DNA of 51,556 nucleotides from Pseudomonadota bacterium (lineage in GTDB: Bacteria; Pseudomonadota; Alphaproteobacteria; Rhizobiales; Hyphomicrobiaceae). Below the pieces are notes generated by a model. It was not told the DNA's origin, did no database searches, and saw only the letters and a program-made list of their open reading frames with translations. Every line of letters starts with the position of its first letter. Position 1 is the first letter of the stretch. The stretch covers positions 1 through 51,556 of the forward strand of contig JAEZRM010000044.1 in NCBI GenBank assembly GCA_023412805.1, written 5' to 3'. This document shows, in pieces, positions 23,550 through 32,965 of the stretch. Position numbers and translations under genes: made by a program.

Positions 23550-24590
23550 CGACCCCGCCAGCGGCGCGCCGGACCCAAGCGTGTCGCCTGGATCATTGCT
23601 CAAAACTTGCCGACCGAGGATCTAGAACTCGCCGCCAAGCTCATGACGGCGACGGCGGCGCTTTCGCCGCGCACCAAGCGCGCTGTCTATCATCTCATGA
23701 TCGCCGGGGCGCCGGACGAACGGCCAGAACCTCATCATGCAAACCATTGCCCGTGAGACGCTCGGGCAGGCCGGGTTGGGAGAGCATGAAGCACTCGTGA
23801 TGGGGCACGGCGATCGCGACCACGCCCATCTGCACATGATGGTCAACCGCGTGAATCCGAAGACCGGCGTCGCTTGGCGCGTAAGCCACGACTACGCCCG
23901 CTTCGACCGCATCATGCGGGATCTAGCGGATCATTACGGCTTCCGCGCCGTACCGGCGGACCTCTTTGCACCCGACGTAACAGATGAGATGCCCAAAAAG
24001 CCCAATAGTCGCGCGACCTATGCCGGCAAGCGCGGCGCACAGACCACGCGGCTGCAGTGGAGCCGCGCCAACGCAAGGGAGTTGGGCGCACGCATCTCGG
24101 AAACGCTTGTTGCGGCATCGACATGGGACGACTTGTCGGCCTAGTCGAAGCCGAAGGCTATAGGCTCGAGGCCAAAGGGCGCGGCAATGTCGTGGGCAAC
24201 ATAGACGGCTACGCGAAACTTTCCAGTCTGCGGCTTGCGCATACGGCCAAGGATCTCCGCACGCGTAAACGCAGAGCGGAGCCATCCACCCGCAAGACGA
24301 AACCTCGCGATAGTGCGTTCGCCGTTGATGCCATCGACATTGCACGGGCCATGGTGACGCTTGGCCTCGCGCAACGAAGCACAGTGCGCGAGGCCGTAGA
24401 GGCCGCTGAAGCCGCCCGCAAAGTGCGACTCGAGCAGGCACCGCTGATGGTTCAGCTGCTGCATCGGCTCGGGCGAGCGACCACGTCGCTATCGCAGCCA
24501 TCACCAAACCTTCGCCGCCTGCCGCGCCCGGAGCGGGCGCGTCAGCTCACAGCTCGAAGTCAAATGGGGTCGAAGCAAAGTGGGCGATAG
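23547..24590 (+). pseudogene. Degraded MobA/VirD2-type relaxase
   Basis: In shifting frames: KRVAWIIAQNLPTEDLELAA...KLMTATAAL, then a frame change near 23710, then MGHGDRDHAHLHMMVNRVNP with the metal-binding H-x-D-x-x-H-x-H-x-x-x-N motif of relaxases (about 23800-23855), WRVSHDYARFDRIMRDLADH, and after another shift near 24126 LVEAEGYRLEAKGRGNVVGN to a stop at 24588-24590. The first tyrosine-bearing segment is missing because an in-frame TAA lies in the upstream repeat. It cannot nick DNA, so the circle cannot self-mobilise by this protein. Confidence 0.82.
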
Positions 24591-24620
24591 CTGCGAGCTC
24601 GCGCGTCATCACCCTTGACC

Positions 24621-24827
24621 TTATGCGTCGGTCAACAGCTCCAGAACCGTGATCTCGGCCCGCAAGCTCGCGCAGCGATGGACAAGACCTCGCCGTTCGG
24701 CATCGCTGGCAGCTACGATCATCGCAATGACGCGTGCCAGTTCCGCTCGACGCGTGGCCAGTCTCGCCTCCGCCTCCTGTAGAGCCCGTCCGTTGAGATC
24801 CGGGTGCATGATTAATTCATCGCCCAT
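24621..24827 (-). CDS. Hypothetical helical protein
   Basis: About 68 residues from ATG 24825-24827 (or 62 from 24807-24809): LIMHPDLNGRALQEAEARLA..., a two-helix, Ala/Arg/Glu-rich chain ending TVLELLTDA. No good ribosome-binding site. It is convergent with the relaxase remnant. Not recognised. Confidence 0.42.
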   Translation of the reverse strand: MGDELIMHPDLNGRALQEAEARLATRRAELARVIAMIVAASDAERRGLVHRCASLRAEITVLELLTDA

Positions 24828-24903
24828 GCGGTGTGCGGACGCAAGACCCGCGACTGCGCACAATGTCCAAGCTAGGTCAGACCTAGTCGGTCTCCTTGGT
24901 CGT

Positions 24904-25440
24904 TTAGGCCGCCGCAGGACCTGGATCATAATCATCGTCGCAGCCCGCGCCGATCGCCTTGGGCCGCGATGCGGGCTGCAACAGAACGACGTCGCACCTT
25001 CGATCTGTCACGGCTCGAACAGCGCCGCGTTCATTTCCGGGCCGACGCCCCGCCTCCGGCTGATAGAGAACCCGGAGCAGACGGATTTCCTCGACGCGTC
25101 CATTTTCCTTGTTGCAGATGATCGATTCTGGGGCGAGCAACCCAAGCAGCGCGAGACCGCGCATCGTGGTAATGGGCAGCGTCATGCCGGGATAGGCATT
25201 CTCGCCTCCGTAGACCAGAATGCGCTCGCACGGCGGTCCACCGCCAATGCTGTACTCAACGCGGCTGTTAAGGGTCGCGGCGTGCGGATCCACGCCATCA
25301 AAAAGAACGACAGAGGTTGTCGCAATCTTCTGCCGTAGCAGTTGCGTGAACGCGTCGTCACAATGCCCCCGTCTCTCGAGCATCACTTCCAGAATGCTCG
25401 CATCCTTGGCCGTCAGTTGACAGCGACTCGCCTTTTGCAT
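24904..25440 (-). CDS. Rnk/GreA-type regulator, copy 1, altered C-terminus
   Basis: From ATG 25438-25440 (GGAG 8 nt upstream). Residues about 5-130 match the nucleoside diphosphate kinase regulator/GreA C-terminal fold: STLNSR-type strand VEYSIGGGPPCERILVYGGE, NAYPGMTLPITTMRGLALLG, and the end LLRVLYQPEA. A run of four G near 25050 (three expected) shifts the last residues: the restored frame would end EMNAALFEP with TGA at 25008-25010 (about 143 residues). The current frame adds a 45-residue unrelated tail. The fold is largely intact, so function may survive. Confidence 0.75.
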   Translation of the reverse strand: MQKASRCQLTAKDASILEVMLERRGHCDDAFTQLLRQKIATTSVVLFDGVDPHAATLNSRVEYSIGGGPPCERILVYGGENAYPGMTLPITTMRGLALLGLLAPESIICNKENGRVEEIRLLRVLYQPEAGRRPGNERGAVRAVTDRRCDVVLLQPASRPKAIGAGCDDDYDPGPAAA

Positions 25441-25576
25441 GGTCATAGCTCCGCCGCGCTCGTCGAGGCGGCAAACGGAATGAGAGGTGCCCGGCGGCAT
25501 CAAGCCGCGGATCGCATGAGTAGCGCTAGCGCTTGAACGAGGCCGATGGCTCGCCTTCACTGACCCGATGCGCGGT

Positions 25577-26008
25577 CTACAGGCTCTGCAATTGCAGCAC
25601 TTCGGCCGTCGCAGCAGGAGGTTCGACAGTCAGCACGGTGAGCACCTGCTGACGGCCGTCGCGGGCCGACCAAGCAATGGACTGGCCGACAGAGAGACCA
25701 ATCAGCGCCGCGCCAATAGGCGTCAGAATCGACACTCTGTTCTGCGCAATGTCGGCCTCACCCGGATACACAAGCGTCACCCTGCGCTCCGGACCACCCT
25801 CGGTGCGGAATTCGATCGTCGATCCCATTTTCACAATGCCAGCCGGCACGGATTTGACCACGCGCGCCCTGTCCATTTCTCTCAACAAGACGCTAGCGAC
25901 GTCAGGCGTCGAACCCTCGACAAGCAACGCGAGGTCGAAAATGCGGTCATGATCGCCTTTGCTGACAATAATCTCCGGCAACAGCCGATCTTTTTCGAGG
26001 TGTTCCAT
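25577..26008 (-). CDS. rnk: Rnk/GreA-type regulator, copy 2
   Basis: 143 residues from ATG 26006-26008, AGGAG 6 nt upstream (MEHLEKDRLLPEIIVSKGDH...). An N-terminal coiled-coil-like helix pair, then the FKBP-like domain with VVKMGSTIEF-type strand (IVKMGSTIEFRTEGGPERRV), LVYPGEADIAQNRVSILTPI, GAALIGLSVGQSIAW. The family binds RNA polymerase through the secondary channel region and affects nucleotide pools and alginate control in pseudomonads. It is 136 bp upstream of copy 1 on the same strand. Confidence 0.88.
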   Translation of the reverse strand: MEHLEKDRLLPEIIVSKGDHDRIFDLALLVEGSTPDVASVLLREMDRARVVKSVPAGIVKMGSTIEFRTEGGPERRVTLVYPGEADIAQNRVSILTPIGAALIGLSVGQSIAWSARDGRQQVLTVLTVEPPAATAEVLQLQSL

Positions 26009-26089
26009 GGGTATCTCCTGCCGCGGAGCCAAGCTCTCACGCAGCATTTCAAAACAACGATGGTTGGAAAGGGCAGGATTGCGGCACAA

Positions 26090-26111
26090 CCCCGGGCTCA
26101 ACAGCCCGGGG
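26090..26111. promoter_or_regulatory. Perfect hairpin between divergent genes
   Basis: CCCCGGGCT (26090-26098), 4-nt loop, AGCCCGGGG (26103-26111). A 9-bp GC-rich stem between the rnk-type gene (leftward) and the universal stress protein gene (rightward). No T-run follows, so an operator or mRNA leader structure is as likely as a terminator. Confidence 0.55.
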
Positions 26112-26257
26112 CTAACCAACCGCGACCGTATGGGTCCGGAGAAACCATGGTTTTGCGTGCGACATGAAAGAGAGTTTGGCGCGCTAGGCGCCTTTGTCAA
26201 GACCGGCATGCAAAGGGTAACGAAATGCGCTAGTTTGGCGATGGAGGTCAGCGTTCA

Positions 26258-27112
26258 ATGAACATCCTGGTCGCGACAGATTTCTCAACCCGCTCCTTCT
26301 GCGCGTTACGGCAGGCAGGTTTGCTTGGTAGGGCCGGCGGCAAATTGCATGTGCTGCATGTCGTCGACGATGACCAGCCGGCTGATCTCGTGCGCATTGA
26401 AAAACGTGAGGCGGAGCGCGTTCTTCGCGAGATTTCCTCCATTCCGGAATTGGACGGGGTCGATGCGCGTGCTCTCGTGGTTGAAGGCGACCCCTTTGAC
26501 GCCATCCTACGCACGGCGCGCGATGTCGCGGCCGACCTGATTGTGATGGGCGCTCACCGCAGGCAGCTCCTCGACATCTTCACCGGGACAACCATCGAGC
26601 GGGTCATTCGCAAAAGTACGGTTCCGGTCTTGATGGTGAACAACGAGGCACAGCGGGCTTACAAAAAGATCGTTGCGCCGGTCGACATGTCTCAGGCTTC
26701 TGCAAACGCATTGCGAGAGGGCCTATCGACGGGCCTCATCTCCAAGGAGAGTTCGACCACGCTCGTCCATGCCTTCACGGCCTGGGCAAGGGGCAAGATG
26801 TACATTGCCGGCGCCGATGCCGCTGCCATTGCAAAATACGTCGATGACGAAAAGCAAAATGCCTCCAAGGAGCTGAGTGCATTCCTCGCGGCCCACAATC
26901 TGGATAAGCAAGGTTGGGCCGTTCGTATCGAGCAAGGCGAAGCGATCGAAGTGATTTCACAGGTTGCGTCAAATCTGGGTGCCGATCTGCTGATCATGGG
27001 CACCCACGGCAGATCGGGCCTCCTGAAAACCTTGATCGGAAGCGTAACGGAGCAGGCACTGCGTTCTCTGCCCGTTGATATTCTCGCCGTTCCACGGCGC
27101 GAAGGCCGATAA
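26258..27112 (+). CDS. Tandem universal stress protein (UspA)
   Basis: 284 residues with two Usp domains. Domain 1 (1-about 135) opens MNILVATDFSTRSFCALRQA and has the nucleotide-type loop GAHRRQLLDIFTGTTIERVI. Domain 2 (about 140-284) opens YKKIVAPVDMSQAS and has the fuller ATP-binding motif MGTHGRSGLLKTLIGSVTEQ (G-x2-G-x9-G-S/T). GGAGG lies 9 nt upstream. It acts in the cytoplasm in survival under starvation, oxidative or low-oxygen stress. No EcfG motif was seen upstream. Confidence 0.92.
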   Translation: MNILVATDFSTRSFCALRQAGLLGRAGGKLHVLHVVDDDQPADLVRIEKREAERVLREISSIPELDGVDARALVVEGDPFDAILRTARDVAADLIVMGAHRRQLLDIFTGTTIERVIRKSTVPVLMVNNEAQRAYKKIVAPVDMSQASANALREGLSTGLISKESSTTLVHAFTAWARGKMYIAGADAAAIAKYVDDEKQNASKELSAFLAAHNLDKQGWAVRIEQGEAIEVISQVASNLGADLLIMGTHGRSGLLKTLIGSVTEQALRSLPVDILAVPRREGR

Positions 27113-27176
27113 CTTAACGTCCAGGCGCGGACCTGACCTGCTCGTCCCGTGCCGAAGCCACGTCCGCGAAGCGGCC

Positions 27177-28966
27177 TTAGCCTCGCCGCCACCTACGACG
27201 AAGCCATTCGGCAATGTCACTGCCATTGAAGAAAAGCGGGATGCGGCGGGGTCTATCCAGAATGACCAAGCCTACCTCGGAGATGGCGCCCTTGGGATCG
27301 ACGTCCCTGACAATGAGGTCAATGTCGCCGCAATTCACACGATCTCCCACTTCCGCTGATCCACCCAGCCGATCAGACATGAATTCACCGATGGATAAAC
27401 CCACCGGCGCCCTTCTCAGCGCCGCTGTGGGATATTCGCTGGCAAGCATCGAATCCGGCTGCCTGGGGTCGACGCGAAATTGCCATAGAAGTCCGCATCG
27501 TCGCTGCCAAGGACAGCGGGACTCGCAAAAAGTCGGTCGAGAAGCCGCAGATATTGTGGCGGCACAAACAAGTATACCAGATCGCCCTCGCGCAGGCCTC
27601 CCGCATAGGGTTGCCTCATGGAATGCCCGTCTCGGACAATCAATGATGGCCTCGCCCAACGCGGCAACCTTCCTCCAGAGACCACGGGGCTCCCTGCCAC
27701 CACGCGATACACCGCAAGCTCATGCTCGGCGTTTCCAGGTAGCTCGAGGTCGACCCGTTGGACCGGTCCAGTTCGAGAAGGAACAATCAACCCGAGCCAT
27801 CTCGCCATCGGCCGTATTGTCCATCCCTGCAGCACCAGAGACGACAGCACAATGATGTAGGCAACATTGAACAGCAGCTGGCCGTTCGCGAGGCCGGCCG
27901 TCAACGGAATGATCCCGAGGAGTATGGATACGGAACCACGGAGTCCGACCCAGGATATGAACGTCGCCTCCCGGCGTCGATAGGCAAATGGCAGCAAACA
28001 GACCCAGACGGCGATTGGCCGGCAGAGCAGCGTCAGTGCAAGTGCGATGCCGAGCGCAGGTGCCGCAACGTTCAAGAACTCCGACGGCGTGGCGAGCAGG
28101 CCAAGGACGAGAAACATGGAAATCTGAGCCAACCAGGTTGCGCCCTCGAAGAAGCGGCCGAGCGCCAGCCTTCCACTCATTTGGCTGTTTCCAGCGACCA
28201 ACCCTGCAATGTAGACCGCGAGAAAGCCGCTGCCGCCGAGGTAGCCCACAAGGCCAAACAAGCATATTGCCGCGGAGAGCACGCCAATCGGGTAAAGTGC
28301 TCCTTCCAACGTGATGCGGTTGGCTGCTGCGACGATCAAATATCCGCCGAGCAGCCCCGCTATCGCCCCAAGACCCATCTGCAGTCCGAAGCTCGAAACG
28401 AAATCGAGAGACATCTGCTGGACGGAACCGCCACTGCCGATCAGCTCGATCAGCGTAACCGTCAGGAAAATGGCCATGGGGTCGTTGGAGCCGGATTCGA
28501 CCTCAAGCGTGGCGCGAACATTCTCGCGGATGGATACGCCGCCGACCCGCAACAGGAAGAAGACAGCGGCAGCATCAGTCGAACCAACGATGGCCCCGAT
28601 CAAAAACGCCTCTAGCCACGAGAGATCCAGCAACACTCTCGCCGCAACGCCGACCATCCCAGCTGTGAGCACGACTCCGACCGTCGCGAGAACGAGCGCG
28701 GCTGGCCCCGCCTGCGATAATGTCCTAAGGCGCGTGCCAAATCCCGAATCGAACAGAATGATCGCCAAGGCGAGACTGCCGATGAGGTAGGCAGATGCGG
28801 CATCATCGTACCTGATGCCGAGGCCATCCTCGCCCGCAAGAAGGCCAACCATAAGAAAGATCAACAGCAGCGGTGCGCCAAAGCGGAAAGCCAGCGTACT
28901 GGTCAGTACGGACGCCATGACCAGTCCTGAGCCGATCAAAACGGCAGGAAAAATCCAGTCGATCAT
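27177..28966 (-). pseudogene. CvrA/NhaP2-type K+/H+ antiporter, 3' frameshift
   Basis: From ATG 28964-28966. The CPA1 transport domain is intact: about 12 helices, with GSTDAAAVFFLLR and SGSNDPMAIFLTVTLIE carrying the conserved Asp residues. A TrkA-C-like module follows (VVAGSPVVSGGRLPRWARPS ... REGDLVYLFVPPQYLRLLDR). Near 27470 a base is lost and the frame ends at 27416; restored, the protein continues DSMLASEYPTAALRRAP ... VGDRVNCGDIDLIVRDVDPK to TGA 27177 (about 596 residues), completing the CorC/HlyC-type domain. The truncated form keeps the whole channel domain and may be active but misregulated. Confidence 0.85.
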
Positions 28967-29060
28967 TGCCAATCGCCGCCACCACTCTCCTCGCCACAAT
29001 GGAAGAAGTTGCGCGCGAGCTCAACGCTGCATTTGATCGTGCGAATTGGGTTGGGCGTTT

Positions 29061-29078
29061 CCCGGCGCACGCGCCGGG
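29061..29078. repeat. Perfect 8-bp palindromic hairpin
   Basis: CCCGGCGC (29061-29068), AC, GCGCCGGG (29071-29078), in the gene-free stretch (28967-29189) upstream of the antiporter. No T-run; role unknown. Confidence 0.4.
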
Positions 29079-29189
29079 GCGCGCCCTCGTGAACCGAACC
29101 CGCGTCGAGCGCGGTTTCGGCCGGCCGACTTCGGTCGCTAACGCGGGACCTCGGAGAGCCCAAACATCATGGGTAGCCCGCCCTGACGA

Positions 29190-29528
29190 CTACCGGCTCA
29201 GGCCATCCTGTTCATAGCGCTCACGTTCCATCAAGCGATGATGGTTACGAAGTTGCTCCTGATGGAAGAGATCATTCTGGCAATCATGCTGGCGCGCGAG
29301 ATAGTCAAAGGTAGCGTGGCGGCCCGCGAAGAATGCAGCCCCTATTGACCAACCAAAAGCCCGCAGACTGCCGCCGATGGGTGACGTCAAGGCTGTACCG
29401 TCGGCGGACGGAGAACGGCAGGGCAGCACATCCTTGAAATAGTCCGCCAACATGCGGGTTGCTTCTGGACATTTATGACCGCTGAGCTCGAACGTTTCGC
29501 GACCCATCATAACCGCGCAGGCGCCCAT
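29190..29528 (-). CDS. Hypothetical protein
   Basis: 112 residues (start at 29528 or an internal Met). Contains GGSLRAFGWSIGAAFFAGRH and a Gln/His/Arg-rich C-terminus (QHDCQNDLFHQEQLRNHHRL). Composition is plausible but I recognise no family and no clear ribosome-binding site. Confidence 0.45.
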   Translation of the reverse strand: MGACAVMMGRETFELSGHKCPEATRMLADYFKDVLPCRSPSADGTALTSPIGGSLRAFGWSIGAAFFAGRHATFDYLARQHDCQNDLFHQEQLRNHHRLMERERYEQDGLSR

Positions 29529-29571
29529 TCCGAAGCAGGCACGCTTTCGACAAAAACTGGTAGTGGTTCAT

Positions 29572-29600
29572 CCGACTGACCTTTCCTTCGTGTCAGTCGG
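29572..29600. promoter_or_regulatory. Perfect 9-bp inverted repeat, possible operator
   Basis: CCGACTGAC (29572-29580), 11-nt spacer CTTTCCTTCGT, GTCAGTCGG (29592-29600). It lies between the leftward hypothetical gene and the rightward gene at 29681. The 20-nt centre-to-centre spacing suits a dimeric regulator; no T-run supports a terminator. Confidence 0.5.
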
Positions 29601-29680
29601 TATGGGGCGGATCAGATTGATTACAACGCTGCGCCGATAAGAAATCTGAAACTCGTACTGAAATTCAAAATGATGCGTTA

Positions 29681-30283
29681 ATGCCGCGCCGTCAGACCTT
29701 GTCCCCAGCACCACGGTGCAGAAGCCAATCGTCTGCGACGCTTATCAGCTTTCGGACCGTGCAGATTTTGCGCCTAATACGTGTGCACATCGGGTGGACA
29801 TCGTCGTGGCGGGGGCGCATCGTCGCAACGAAGAAGCACGGTGCCTATGAAGTCCAGCAATTCTGCCGCAATCCTAACCTGACCATCGAGCTTGCATTCG
29901 CCTCTTCCGAGGCGCTCAAGGGTCTGACCACCGCGCAGGCAAACCTCAGATGCGTTGGCAACAAGCTCACGCTCGAAGCGCTCACGCGTGCGGACAATGA
30001 CATCGAATCCATAAGCGCAAACTCAATCGTCATGCCGGAGCTCAGAACCGTTGGTGGCACCCAGTCCTTTTATGACGCAGAGCTCGTCCATCAGCCGCGT
30101 CTCGAGCGCATTGACGGCAGCAACTATGGCACCCGTGTTCGCAAGATTTATCAGCCGCGCGTGACCTACGTAGGCGGCATCAACAGGTTCATCTGCGTCA
30201 AAGAGATGGTCCAGCCACCGCTTAAGGGAAAGAGACCTTGTGTCGTCGAATGGCCGCCGGAAGTGTACGGGTACCCCATGTGA
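29681..30283 (+). CDS. Hypothetical repeat-like protein
   Basis: Up to 200 residues; the first about 50 (Arg/Ser-rich) may not be translated. From residue about 55 (HGAYEVQQFCRNPNLTIELA) the chain alternates short hydrophobic strands and Asn/Thr/Glu-rich turns (LRCVGNKLTLEALTRADNDI, MPELRTVGGTQSFYDAELVH, LERIDGSNYGT, VTYVGGINRFICVKEMVQPP), a periodicity like a leucine-rich or beta-solenoid fold. Family not recognised; the start is uncertain. Confidence 0.5.
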   Translation: MPRRQTLSPAPRCRSQSSATLISFRTVQILRLIRVHIGWTSSWRGRIVATKKHGAYEVQQFCRNPNLTIELAFASSEALKGLTTAQANLRCVGNKLTLEALTRADNDIESISANSIVMPELRTVGGTQSFYDAELVHQPRLERIDGSNYGTRVRKIYQPRVTYVGGINRFICVKEMVQPPLKGKRPCVVEWPPEVYGYPM

Positions 30284-30668
30284 AACCCGCATGGATCACA
30301 AACAGCCGCGCCTATCCTGTAAGCTCATCCGTCAGCGTAGGTAGGCCCCCGTCTGGCTGTAACATTGCGTTGAGACGGAGATGATCGGCCCAGCCTGAAC
30401 GACGCTGCCCTCGGACCGGTCATCCCCAGACCCGCCATCCGACGGCTGGCGTGTGTGCTGGCTGCAGGCGTCCCTGCAGCGGCCAAGCGATCGGCAGACC
30501 CTTCCTGGCTCCGGGCGTTTCGCGCTCGAGCTCGCAAGCCCAAACATCTGCCTTATCCAACATCGCACGAACCCCGCGTACAATGTCACAGCACGCGCAG
30601 ATTCAAGCGGGACGGAGCGTGTTTCGCAACTTCTTATCCGGAACTGAGCCAACACCTTGCGCGATTGA
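30284..30668. other. Mostly gene-free interval
   Basis: No convincing gene. A 47-codon minus-strand frame at 30420-30563 (MLDKADVWACELERETPGAR...) has coding-like composition but no ribosome-binding site, and could be the remains of a gene downstream of the HTH-like gene at 30669-31337. Confidence 0.35.
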
Positions 30669-31337
30669 TCAGCGCTCGTCCGAGCGAGTGAGCTTATGGG
30701 CCGATCTCTTCGCGCCGACATTGCGATAGAGTTCGGAGATCGCAGCGGCTGAAAGCGGCTGTACCACTTCGACCCCGTGGTCCGGCGGCAACGCTCGTTC
30801 GACATTCGCAATGAAGAAAGGCGCGCCGGCTTCGATGCCAACTGCGCTTGCAAGACGCGAGGCAGCCTCATGGCTCATGACCAGGCGCCGTTCGGGATCC
30901 ATAAGCGCGTGGGTGACCTGGGAGGGTTTGAGGCCCATGACGGCCGACGCAAGGCGTAGACTGAGGCCGGCACGCTCCCAGCTTGCCTGCGCTCGCTGCC
31001 ACACATGCAGGCGGTCGCGTGCGCTGGAGCGGTAAAAGGCCCAGGCTTCGGCCTCGAGATGGAGAAGCGGGCGTGAGAGCTCGGATAGTGGGAGATGGAG
31101 CCGCGTTGCCAGCTCGAGCACCAAGGCTTGGCTTAGTGAAAGGCGTCCCTGCACAAGTTCAGCAATCTCATCGCGCGGCATGAGAGCAGTAGCGCGAACA
31201 TCACGCCAGCGAATGCCGAGCCTCCTAAGATGATAGGCGACCCGCGCTTCGAGAGACTCGGGGTCTTGTCCGTCCGCGAGCAAGGGCCATCGATGCGCCA
31301 GCGAAAGAGCTTCCGTAGAAGCCCATTTTACCAGCAC
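30669..31337 (-). CDS. Possible tandem helix-turn-helix regulator
   Basis: 222 residues from GTG 31335-31337. Two segments look like XRE-type HTH folds: MPRDEIAELVQGRLSLSQAL...VLELATRLHLPLSEL (about 53-90) and LRLASAVMGLKPSQVTHALM...SHEAASRLASAVGI (about 127-165). The first 45 residues are helical and charged. The C-terminus lacks a sensor domain. Weak family call; start uncertain. Confidence 0.55.
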   Translation of the reverse strand: MLVKWASTEALSLAHRWPLLADGQDPESLEARVAYHLRRLGIRWRDVRATALMPRDEIAELVQGRLSLSQALVLELATRLHLPLSELSRPLLHLEAEAWAFYRSSARDRLHVWQRAQASWERAGLSLRLASAVMGLKPSQVTHALMDPERRLVMSHEAASRLASAVGIEAGAPFFIANVERALPPDHGVEVVQPLSAAAISELYRNVGAKRSAHKLTRSDER

Positions 31338-31388
31338 ATTGCCCGTTGCCGTTCCCCCTTGCCGATGAGCTTAGCAACATTGTGGCGG

Positions 31389-31841
31389 TCACCTGGCCTC
31401 TGCCGCCCGCAACGCTGCACTGATCCTGTTGTTGCTCGACACTACGCCTTCGAAATCACCGCGCAGGGCCTTGAGCGCCATCCTTTCCTTTCCGATCTCG
31501 TCCGCCGTTCGGAATCCCCAGCGGCGCAGAACCGGTACCGGCGGACACCAGCCCTGTAGGGCGTGCTGCAGAAGAAACGCGGTCACGAGACCCGGCAAGA
31601 CAAGCCAGTAGGGATGCACGAAGAAGCCGAGCACGACTCCTGCCAGCGCCAGAACGGAGGCGTTCAGCTCGATGGCTCTTTCGATATCCCATTCTTCATC
31701 GAGCTCGCGCAGGCGACTGGCAAATGTGCCGGGCGTGCCGATGATTCGATGAAGACGTTGAGCAATGTCCTGGTGGATCCGATCGTTGATCTCATCAGGG
31801 GTATGTCGCGGAACGCGATCGTGAGTGGATGGCAGCACCAT
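31389..31841 (-). CDS. DUF2892 (YgaP-like) membrane protein
   Basis: 150 residues from ATG 31839-31841 (GAGGT upstream). Residues about 50-100 carry the family pattern: N-terminal RAIELNASVLALAGVVLGFF, a second helix YWLVLPGLVTAFLLQHAL and then GWCPPVPVLRRWGFRTADEI, the C-P-x3-L-R-R-x-G-x-R-T motif. A basic helical tail follows. Role unknown; family members often sit with rhodanese/sulfur or stress genes. Confidence 0.82.
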   Translation of the reverse strand: MVLPSTHDRVPRHTPDEINDRIHQDIAQRLHRIIGTPGTFASRLRELDEEWDIERAIELNASVLALAGVVLGFFVHPYWLVLPGLVTAFLLQHALQGWCPPVPVLRRWGFRTADEIGKERMALKALRGDFEGVVSSNNRISAALRAAEAR

Positions 31842-32208
31842 TGTGACCTCGCGCGTGCACTTGGCTAAGGAGCGGCTCGCGGCGACAAAACCTCTGCCGC
31901 CAGAGGCGGCCTCCATTGATTGTGAGAAACACGGGAGAAACCTCCGCGTTCCGCATTAAGTCATGAATAATCGGCGGCTGCAGTGGCGTCGGATGGCCGA
32001 ATTCGGCGGGAGTTAGGCTTCGCTGCCTTTCTGGTGCATTCTTGGAAGAGAGCCCAACATAAAGACGGGCACGCCTTCCCCGAATGACCCCGTCTGAGAC
32101 GCGATTAACCAAAAGAGCGTGCTGACGCCCTCGCAATTGTTGAAGCACGGCGGCTCACCTGGCTGATGACCCGGAGACTCTTCATGGGAGCCAGTGGGCG
32201 AGCCGCCG
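31842..32208. other. Gene-poor interval left of the IS3 element
   Basis: A minus-strand frame across 31795-32148 contains a protein-like stretch (LYVGLSSKNAPERQRSLTPA) but no start or recognisable family. The interval ends at the 4-bp target duplication GCCG (32205-32208). Confidence 0.35.
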
Positions 32209-32500
32209 TGACCTGAGCCCCTTCCTTCCTCCATTCAGAGGCAGAGCCCTGGGTTAGGATTTTGCCCATTGCCGGTCGTCGCGGCAAGGGCCAGGCGGTG
32301 GTTGCAGAACTCCTCCGGTGTCCGGTTGGCGAGCGCCGAATGCGGGCGCACGCGATTGTAATCGTCGCGCCACGCGGCGAGCACTGTGCGGGCCTCGGTG
32401 AGCGAGGAGAATGCCGTCTCGTTCAGGCACTCGGCATTATGGAGCAAGCGCACCCATTTTCAGGCTGGTGGCCGGGACCTGATTTCGGCTTCAATGCGGC

Positions 32501-32965
32501 ATGTCCGATCCGCTCATCATCCAAACGCTCAAGCAGAAGCGCGCCGAGATCAGCGGTGTCATCGCTGCCTATCAGGCCAAGATCTCGCAGGCTCGACACG
32601 ACCTCGCGCACATCAACGCTGTGATGCGTCTGGTCGAGGGCGGTGACCAGGAGCGCGCGCAGTACATCGTCAGCCACGGCTTTTTCAAGAAGGGTGAGAT
32701 CGCCGACATTTGCCTGCGTCATTTGAAGGCGGATGGCGAACTCGACACGCGTCAGCTGGCCGAGCGCGTGATGTGCGAGCGCAAGCTCGAGGTGTCGGAT
32801 ACGCCGCTCCGCAACTCGGTCGTCTTCAAGGTTGTCCAGTCTCTGCGCCATGCCGAACGGCGTAGGCTGGTCACCATGGTCGAGAAGCGAAAGGGGATCT
32901 GCGTTTGGTCGGTGGCCGGCGGCCTTACGCTGCGCGTTGCCAATAGCCGCTCCAGGTCCCGCTGA
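32501..32965 (+). CDS. Passenger gene of the IS1595-type element
   Basis: 154 residues (MSDPLIIQTLKQKRAEISGV...). Residues 1-50 are a coiled-coil-like helix, then HGFFKKGEIADICLRHLKAD, LDTRQLAERVMCERKLEVSD and a basic end, a winged-helix-like pattern that suggests DNA binding. No transposase motif. It starts 46 bp inside the left terminal repeat and its 3' end overlaps the transposase 3' end by 41 bp. Such accessory ORFs travel with some IS1595-group elements; the function is unknown. Confidence 0.75.
   Translation: MSDPLIIQTLKQKRAEISGVIAAYQAKISQARHDLAHINAVMRLVEGGDQERAQYIVSHGFFKKGEIADICLRHLKADGELDTRQLAERVMCERKLEVSDTPLRNSVVFKVVQSLRHAERRRLVTMVEKRKGICVWSVAGGLTLRVANSRSRSR

Noticed and set aside
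27758..28615. A 285-codon plus-strand charged protein
   Set aside because: Antisense to the antiporter transport domain; no start site or family features.
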